Part shown: positions 59,101 through 64,000 of the stretch, one piece after another
How the letters are laid out: every line of letters begins with the position of its first letter
How positions within the stretch are numbered: position 1 is the stretch's first letter
NCBI GenBank assembly: GCA_945859605.1
Contig: OX243814.1
Span: 16,357,620-16,421,619 of the forward strand
Source: Lumbricus rubellus
Lineage: Eukaryota > Annelida > Clitellata > Crassiclitellata > Lumbricidae
DNA length: 64,000 bases
Reading direction: 5' to 3'
Translations under genes and position numbers: made by a program
Notes under the pieces: model-generated
The model's input: only the letters and a program-made list of their open reading frames with translations
What the model was told of the DNA's origin: nothing
Databases searched by the model: none

Positions 59101-62100
59101 AAGTCAAATATTACTGTATATAAATTGTAATTGTCTGTCGTTTTCAATTTTGAATAAACGAATGAACACACTGTACGATATTCTGTATTATCGCTCGCAA
59201 AGCGCTAGGTAGGGAGTTCAGGAAATTAGGGCTTTTAATTGTTATAGCGCATAATTTTGCGATTTTCAAACAGTCCAGTTAATTCTCCTTTTCAGTGTCA
59301 TCCGCTGGCTATTCCACATAAAATTGTAAATATTATCCATGACATCAAAAATGAAGTACAATTTTACCAGAATGGCTTGCCAGCTACCAGGTAGTTTTAT
59401 CCCACTTTCTGTGCAGTGACGGCGAATGCCATCTGTGAACCCATGTAAAATTCAGAATTTCCTCACTAAACCACTTTATTTTCGTCTATTGATATATCAA
59501 ACAATTATTAATCGCTAGATTTATCAAAACTGTCATCATTTGAAGCTAATTCTTTAAGAAAATGGCGAGTTTATACGGGAATCTATTCCTCCGCAAGGGC
59601 CGCCATCTTGGATTACTCGAATTTGCGTGCATCAAAGTAGCGCGCGTACATTCCCACTTTAAATATATATTCCACTTATATATACGCTTAATTATAATAG
59701 TCTTGGCTTAAAGATATAAGTTTTAAAAATATATTATATTTCTTGGCCAAGAACTGTCGTTATAAGAAGGCCAATACTAGGTTTAAATGCAGAGCATACG
59801 ATCGTCATTACCACATGGCACAACAGTAGGTTGCACGCTCGTTATTTAAGGTTACACGGAAGTGGGGTTGTTTAAATAAATTCTTCCTTCAAAATCACTT
59901 GGATTTTCGAAAAATGCTACAATAGGCGGATACTTGAATTCGCTAAAAAATACTTTTAACAAGATCGCTTTGCTTGATGAAACCGGCTCATGCCGAAGTC
60001 TTCCTATCAAATTATTCACTCTGTCAATGCCAAAATCTTTAAACGACGAATACCTTACCTTGTGAAGACCTTACCAATGCCAGCAAAGAATCGGAAACAA
60101 GGTCATTTGCGCTTACAGTAAATCGTTATAATTATATAGTAAACTTTATTGAAATGTTCATTTTGAGTAGGAACCTTCCATTTTCTTTAAAAAAAGATTT
60201 TCTTCAAACGGGTTATTTGAATTTGCGTTTAATTGAACGTTATGACTATACACACGAGTCACATTAACGTTAGTGTACACGTTCGATTACGCACGTGTAG
60301 TTTGACACACGAAAATGGGTGCGTCTTATAGTCGGGTGCGTCTTATATAATTCAATTTTTACTGAAATCGCAAAAAGTAGCGTGTTATATTCGGGTGCGT
60401 GTTATACCCGTGTGCGTGTTATATTCGCGAAAATACGGTAAGTTCATTCATTCATTCAGAAAACTTATATAGCGCCTTTTCAAGAATTCTACTCAGAGGC
60501 GCTCCCAGCCCAGCCACGGCTAAAAAGATAGATCTTAAGCAACTGGTAGAAAGCTGGCAAATTATTTTTTGGAGTTGTGTGTGATTAATTGGCCATGAAG
60601 TAATGTAACTTCCCTCACACTGTTTACATATATCTGGGATGCATTGCAAACCTATGGAAATAGTCTGTCATTATAGCCAACAATATTGTTCTTCAATTGC
60701 TTTGGATAGAAATTATGTTCATTGCGAAGCTGGAACAGTCTTTTACCATTTCTTTTGTTACGCTTTTTAGCGGCAGGACGTTTCCTTGCTGAACTACACG
60801 CTCGTTCACTGGGAGGATGCTGAGGCAATTGCTGATGGAGAGCTGAGGTTGAGTCAACACAGTCTTGAGGGATACCTCTACTACAAGACGTCAACGAAGA
60901 AGGTTTACAGCTACATGCTCTTCCCTGGGGCGTCATGGAATCGAGGATACTTCGTACTGGAGTGGGTACATTCGGTTTTGTTTTCATGCCTTCAAAACGA
61001 AATTTTATGAAACTTTGTTTTGGTGATTTTCATTGTCATGTAGAGTCTTTGTTAACTTATTGCAAGGTTACATAATCAGTTTTGTGGGACACTGTAGCCA
61101 CTTGGTTAGGGTATTCAGCCTTCCCTGAGATGGTTAGTTACTCTTTAGGAACCTTGAGCAAGTTCTTCACCCACAATAACCAGTGCTGAATAAATGCATA
61201 AGTTTCAGAGCTGCACAAAATAGCTTTATAGTGTGCTTCAATTGCATTGACCAAAAATTTTCTTTGTTATGCTGCTCTACAAGTCTTCACGTAAATTCCA
61301 CAAGCTGTTGTCTAACCATATTAAAGGCTAAGGAAAATCACACACTGTTGTTGATTTTTGTTGGATTTTTTGTGCTGAATCGCTGCCTGGTTTTCTTATA
61401 TTTTCATTCTGATTTTGCAGATGTTAATTAGTGCTAAGTGTACTGAGTTATTTCAGATTTTAGCTACCTCTAACTGCCTATTATAATAGATCTACTTATG
61501 ATGTGATATTCAGCTCTATACATGCCTGTTGCATATATCTATATTTCAGGCAAGGCATTCTGCATCAGTATGCTGACAAGAGTTGCTCTGGGACACCTCT
61601 AAAGTCTATTTCCCTTATGTAAGTAATTTTAATTAAATTGAGAAATTCTTTAGTTCTAGTTATAAATAATTCCAGTTTTAATTACTTAATTTGTTTGAAA
61701 GATATTAATAAAGTATATTATGTATTATGATCATACTGCATTGAGTTAGTTTGAAATTAGCTATTATCGTAACATTTACAGCATGGTTGAAGTCTCAGTT
61801 TTTCAAACACGTTGCATTGTTTTGTTCAGTCCAGAGCAGTGTCATGGCTGCCGTCGATGTCCAAATGCCGACCGGAAGCATTGCTTTGAGGTTCTTCTTG
61901 CCGATGGATCGAGTCTCGAGTTGGCTGCGTCGAGTGATGCGTCACTACAGAATTGGTTGATTGGTCTCTGCCAGGCAACGTCCGATCAAACGGGAACCGG
62001 TGTAAGACGATTTCTACTTTTTTACTTCGAGATACAGGAAAACATATTGTTTGTTTGCATGTGCACTTGTTATAGCACCCCTTCAATCTCTCTACTCAGA

Positions 62101-64000
62101 GGCATTCCCGAATGCAGCGCGAACATTGCATCAGAGTTTCACGCCGAAGCACTGAGCAAATGCGAGTGAAGGACTTGCCCAAGGTCCCTACGCGGCGACC
62201 TGAAGTGGATTTGAACCTTGAACCTTCTGGCTCCAAAGCAACGACGCCACCACTACACCACCATGCCCCACAAATTGGATTGGTTAACGATGCTAATGTC
62301 TTCGGATTGCTACTTATCACTTGCTGTTTTAATCTTTTCTCAATGCACTTGCTGCCTTAACACTTTATTATTTTTATTAAATTTTTCTGTAGCATCCCTT
62401 TGAGGTAAACTACTCAGGAGCGCTCCTGGTTTAGCCACAGCTAAATAGAGTACTCTTTAATTTGGTGAAGGAGCACATTAGTTTTTCCTCTATGCACCGA
62501 GTCGACCACAACAGGGAGCCCATTCCAGGTTGTGCGTCAGCGACTGAAAAAGAACGCAGAGCTGCCTTGTAGTTTGCAAGTGAGTAACTAAAAGTTCAGC
62601 TTCATCACCCAATCACAAAGCAGATCTGTGTGTACACTACTACACTTGAGGTGGGACAACAGAGGCTTCACTAAGTACAATGCAGTGCAAGCTAGACCAA
62701 CGTATAAATCCTTATATTTGGGCCATTGTGGTCACATCAGTTATTTTGTGGCTAATCAAGAGCATTAGCATTCAATCAAACTGAAAGTACGGTAACACAG
62801 AGACTCTGTAGGGTCTTGCAGCCCTACCTGGTAGGGCCCTCTGAAGTAGCAGCCAATATACTGAAGTAGTTCAAACTAGATATATCAAAGAACAAAAAGA
62901 TAGATATTAGCTAAATCTTAACTAACAACTCAACAACATGCATTTATTTATTTTATTTTGGAAATTTATATAGCGCCTCTTCAAGGTAGGCTACTCAGAA
63001 GCGCTCCCGGCCCAACTACGGCTAAATAAAACAGTTTTTAGGTTCTTAAGGAACAGAGCGGAGTGACCTCAATTAATTTCAGTAAATTGCAGCGACATAA
63101 AATTGACATTGACTGTAAGCAAGGCATTAAAACAATAATGACGTGATTTCTGAACGTCTGCACTTCTGTTGTAGAATCCTCTGTTTGGCTGCGTGACGTG
63201 TTGTACAGTCGTCACTGACAGTCATGTCTTCATGTGTCACGAAGACCTCCAGACAAACTTCCTCCGGACTCTTGGCAGTCGTTCGCTGTCCAGTCTCGTG
63301 CAGATACAGACGGATGCTGAAGTGATGAAGTACTGTGTTCTGGTGAGTTGGATTTGTCCATTCATTCAGCCATGAGGTGTTTGGCATTGATGCCTTGGCC
63401 TGGAGGTTACATTTGGACTCATGGCTCATGAGTTCTAGCTTTGTTTGTATGTTCACTTGTTATAGCATCCCCTCAAGCTCTCGCTACTCAGAGGCGCTCC
63501 CGAATGCAGAGCAAACACCGCATCGTAGTTTCACGCTGAGCAATTGTGAGTGAAGAACTTGCCCAAGGTCCTTACGAGGCGAGGTGGATTCGAGCCTTGA
63601 ACCTTCTGGCTTCAAGGCAACGACGCCACCACACCACGGCACCCCCACAAATTCAGCTTTGTTGTGCAGCTTTTGGCCTAAAGAACTATGAGCTATTGTT
63701 CAAGAAACTTCTGATGCAGCGTCCGTGCTGTAGTCGGGTGCACCTCTGAGGTGAGAGCACAAAGGGGTGCTATAGCAAATGCAAGAAATAAAAGAAAATA
63801 AATAAAAAATTATTAACTGTCTAAGTGCGGCATATTTTGCGGTTATATTCAGTCGTGAAAACTCTTAATTGGAATTTGTTTTTCTTTTAATTTTTTTTCT
63901 TGAATCCAGGTCTTTAGAAATCAGGTGAAGGTGCAGAACCAGCAGGACAAATGGTGCTTGTATTTCAATTCGACTGTAGAGCAGCAGAGGTTCCTGGCAG
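43057..64000 (+). CDS. PLEKHM2: PLEKHM2/SKIP homologue: RUN - linker - PH domains (5' part, runs off the window)
   Basis: Coding exons: 43057-43146, 45024-45136, 47798-47907, 50778-50902, 53267-53329, 53884-53991, 54760-55910, 56429-56498, 56973-57128, 57854-57942, 58338-58485, 60771-60961, 61550-61618, 61830-62001, 63175-63342, 63910-64000 (continues). Phases are continuous over 2914 nt, about 971 residues. The ATG is directly preceded by an in-frame TAG, supporting the start. In mammals this protein links Arl8 on lysosomes to kinesin-1. Shared landmarks: VKDRIVEGI at the N-terminus, GYWVIVQEF, SRAWLYLALSDHLLESY and RKHYVKEALV in RUN; a basic stretch KRKHRHSKKK; VDNNLKLVLM; RELDYVSV; LVHWEDAEAIADGELR; EQCHGCRRCPNADR; VFMCHEDLQTNFLRTLG. 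Longer than expected of RUFY or PLEKHM1 relatives in this order. Human PLEKHM2 has 1019 residues, so little is missing at the 3' end. Confidence 0.93.
43692..44128. mobile_element. Long-TIR MITE, 437 bp (Mutator-like features)
   Basis: Inverted repeats of about 80 bp, nearly perfect: left GTGACTAGGGGACCGCCAGG..., right the complement ending CCTAGTCAC. A 9-bp duplication TTTAATTAT flanks it (43683-43691, 44129-44137). Long TIRs with a 9-bp duplication are typical of Mutator-like elements. The centre contains telomere-like AACCCTAAAACTAACCCTAA. In intron 1 of the PLEKHM2 homologue. Confidence 0.85.
46147..46224. repeat. (GA)n microsatellite
   Basis: AGAGAGAGAG run with GACA interruptions; a smaller one follows at about 46317-46332. 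In intron 2 of the PLEKHM2 homologue. Confidence 0.95.
46878..47510. mobile_element. TIR element, 633 bp, built from degenerate 14-16-bp subrepeats
   Basis: Left part: repeated CATTTCACCGAA-like units. Right part: the complementary TTCGGTGAAATGAA-like units. A perfect 8-bp duplication GTCCTGAG flanks it (46870-46877, 47511-47518). The ends are GGTTCCC and GGTCACC, only loosely inverted. No coding capacity. Confidence 0.8.
47943..48152 (+). pseudogene. LINE reverse-transcriptase C-terminal fragment (CR1/L2/Jockey-like)
   Basis: An open stretch of 69 codons ending TGA. It reads RSASAGKYVVPGTHLVFGQC then SFTFAGPFIWNSLARYF and KLKTYLLQSTF: the pattern R-S, V-P, F-G-x-x-S-F-x-x-A-G-P-x-x-W-N-S-L, L-K-T-Y-L at the end of CR1/L2-type ORF2 proteins. 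Starts 35 bp after the PLEKHM2-like splice donor at 47908. Everything upstream of this is missing (5' truncation). Confidence 0.75.
51660..51690. repeat. 10-bp tandem repeat, three copies
   Basis: TTAATTAACT repeated three times in an intron of the PLEKHM2 homologue. Just downstream, at 51750-51800, is a SINE tail fragment (reverse) with TTTATATAGCACCCTTCA. Confidence 0.8.
52648..52715 (+). repeat. SINE/LINE tail fragment
   Basis: GGGGGCGCCTCTGAGTAGGT then CTTGAAGAGGCGCTATATAA and GAATGAATGAATG, one of the clearest examples of the tail with its simple-repeat 3' end. Confidence 0.7.
52713..52810. repeat. Short tandem array with ATCATGACCATAGATTATAG
   Basis: A 26-29-bp unit containing TCATGACCATAGATTATAGA, repeated about three times with small changes. 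Confidence 0.75.
53132..53240. repeat. (GTAT)n microsatellite
   Basis: GTATGTAT run about 100 bp long that ends some 25 bp before the acceptor of the small RUN exon 53267-53329. Confidence 0.95.
54090..54298 (+). mobile_element. tRNA-derived SINE, copy 4
   Basis: GGGGACCCGGTGGTGTATGG, B-box-like GTGAGTTCAAATC, GTAGTCGGGAGTGCCTCTTG and CTTGAAGGGGCACTATATCA. Complete from head to tail, in the intron before the large linker exon. Confidence 0.82.
54650..54735. repeat. Dispersed repeat, second copy of 19060-19145
   Basis: GATGATTAGTGTTGCTCTCG then CCTTTATCCATGCTTGGGAC and AGTGCAACCAGTGACAGA, about 80% like the copy at 19060-19145. Family unknown. Confidence 0.55.
54760..55910 (+). other. Large Ser/Glu-rich linker exon
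   Basis: About 383 residues, mostly low complexity (Ser, Thr, Glu, Asp). A polybasic patch VKRKHRHSKKK follows EVEVI, aligning by eye with the human EVIRVTKKKKIGKKKK segment. It has a single Trp (IEWKTG) and no Trp-Asp or Trp-Glu pair. Base use is more GC- and CG-rich than the flanking introns. Confidence 0.85.
56014..56196. repeat. Diverged relative of the hAT-like element at 40844
   Basis: Starts CAGTGACGGTGCCACCTTGG then GTCGTGGCAGGTCATTGAA, paralleling the left end of the 40844 element, and carries GGAATTTTTT and GACCTGATGAAA like its inner and right parts. Shortened, probably internally deleted. Confidence 0.6.
56429..58485 (+). other. PH-like region 1 exons
   Basis: Exons 56429-56498, 56973-57128, 57854-57942 and 58338-58485. 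The order VDNNLKLVLMLEIFLHEDED, GHTEGEISVTYVVITSHSLY, RELDYVSV, ILHIVCHV, LIVSHLEQAVLL follows the human protein and has the strand pattern and final helix of a PH-like fold. Confidence 0.8.
57201..57645. mobile_element. TIR MITE, about 445 bp
   Basis: Left end GGGCCCATCCATATATTACG then TAGGCA; right end GCTTGCGTAATATATGGACA then GCCCC. Imperfect inverted repeats of about 25 bp. No clear target duplication. In the intron right after exon 56973-57128. Confidence 0.65.
58620..58720 (-). repeat. SINE/LINE-tail fragment
   Basis: TTCACTCATTCATTC, then ATTTATATAGTGCATCTTCA and CCAGCCCAGCCACAACTA. It is directly beside the 58781 transposon; a very similar fragment is on the other side at 60443-60560. 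Confidence 0.6.
58781..60438. mobile_element. Non-autonomous Tc1/mariner- or pogo-like DNA transposon, 1.66 kb
   Basis: Terminal inverted repeats CCGTATTTTCGCGAATATAA then CACGC at the left and the complement at the right, each bordered by TA (58779-58780, 60439-60440). Further inside, both ends repeat GCGTGTTATA and GTGCGTCTTATA motifs. No transposase frame: all internal frames are short. In the intron before exon 60771-60961. Confidence 0.85.
60443..60560 (-). repeat. SINE/LINE-tail fragment
   Basis: TTCATTCATTCATTC, CTTATATAGCGCCTTTTCAA, CTACTCAGAGGCGCTCCCAG and CCCAGCCACGGCTAAAAAGA. Same body as 58620-58720, 62390 and 62945. Confidence 0.65.
60771..62001 (+). other. PH domain exons
   Basis: Exons 60771-60961, 61550-61618 and 61830-62001. 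LVHWED, then LEGYLYYKTSTKKVYSYM, WNRGYFVLEQGILHQYADKS (the PH W-x-x-x-x-F-V-L strand), CFEVLLADGSSLELAASSDA and the C-terminal helix LQNWLIGLCQA with its invariant Trp. A CxxCxxC-type cluster (EQCHGCRRC) sits in a loop, as in human PLEKHM2 (EQCGGCRR). Confidence 0.88.
62063..62270 (-). mobile_element. tRNA-derived SINE, copy 5
   Basis: CACTTGTTATAGCACCCCTT, CTACTCAGAGGCATTCCCGA, GAGTGAAGGACTTGCCCAAG, GTGGATTTGAACCTTG (B-box complement) and CACCACTACACCACCATGCC (head complement). Lies just after the exon 61830-62001 donor. Confidence 0.82.
62390..62830 (-). repeat. Longer copy of the second tail-bearing repeat family
   Basis: GTAGCATCCCTTTGAGGTAA, CTACTCAGGAGCGCTCCTGG, GCCACAGCTAAATAGAG, then about 350 bp of body with AGGGAGCCCATTCCAGGTTG, like the GGCCATTCCAGACCACTGG part of 37935-38230. 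Appears to be the same family with more body. Confidence 0.5.
62945..63080 (-). repeat. SINE/LINE-tail fragment
   Basis: AAATTTATATAGCGCCTCTT, CTACTCAGAAGCGCTCCCGG and CCCAACTACGGCTAAATAAA. Short copy of the same family, about 100 bp before exon 63175-63342. Confidence 0.65.
63175..64000 (+). other. C-terminal PH-like region, partial
   Basis: Exon 63175-63342 (CCTVVTDSHVFMCHEDLQTN, FLRTLGSRSLSSLVQIQTDA) and the start of exon 63910-64000 (VFRNQVKVQNQQDKWCLYFN) match the end of PLEKHM2. The reading frame is open at the window edge. Confidence 0.83.
63452..63648 (-). mobile_element. tRNA-derived SINE, copy 6
   Basis: Very similar to copy 5 at 62063, including the shared flank TTTGTTTGTATGT before CACTTGTTATAGCA. 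Head complement ACGACGCCACCACACCACGG. A plus-strand tail-only fragment (GTAGTCGGGTGCACCTCTGA) follows at 63718-63790. Confidence 0.82.

Overview
The window is nuclear DNA from an animal, most likely an invertebrate. The genes have many short coding exons (about 50-300 bp) with GT/AG splice sites and kilobase introns, all three are metazoan signalling or trafficking families, and the introns are packed with LINEs, tRNA-derived SINEs, TIR DNA transposons, minisatellites and (TCA)n tracts. I cannot fix the phylum from sequence alone. A 200-base run of N (13542-13741) marks an assembly gap.

Layout, all three genes on the + strand: (1) 330-7019, the last six coding exons of a class I phosphatidylinositol transfer protein (PITPNA/PITPNB type); the N-terminal exons lie upstream of the window. 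(2) 7020-21868, a long region without a recognised host gene, holding two small TTAA-flanked MITEs at and beside gene 1, a 165-bp hairpin, a SINE, a 5'-truncated and damaged LINE on the - strand (10289-12979), the gap, a composite pyrimidine-rich insertion (15720-17492) and a TIR element (20209-20623). (3) 21869-40035, a complete 20-exon gene whose exon phases join without a break into 716 codons. It reads PX - SH3 - SH3 - linker with four candidate phosphotyrosine motifs - SH3-like - proline-rich - SH2. The front half is organised like p47phox/NOXO1/Tks adaptors, but the protein ends in a well-formed SH2 domain, which is not part of the standard members of that family. This is the most unusual object in the window. 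(4) 40036-43056, intergenic, with a hAT-like element and a degenerate tandem array. (5) 43057-64000+, the first 16 coding exons (about 971 codons) of a PLEKHM2/SKIP homologue: RUN domain, long Ser/Glu-rich linker with a conserved polybasic stretch, then PH-type domains; it runs off the right edge.

The three genes share a theme of phosphoinositides and membranes: a PI/PC shuttle, a PX adaptor that probably reads phosphoinositides and tyrosine phosphorylation, and a RUN/PH lysosome-kinesin adaptor. I see no evidence that they are co-regulated; adjacency may be chance.

All exon calls were made by hand from splice signals, phase continuity and remembered family sequences; no alignment or RNA data was available. 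Domain names rest on motif recognition.
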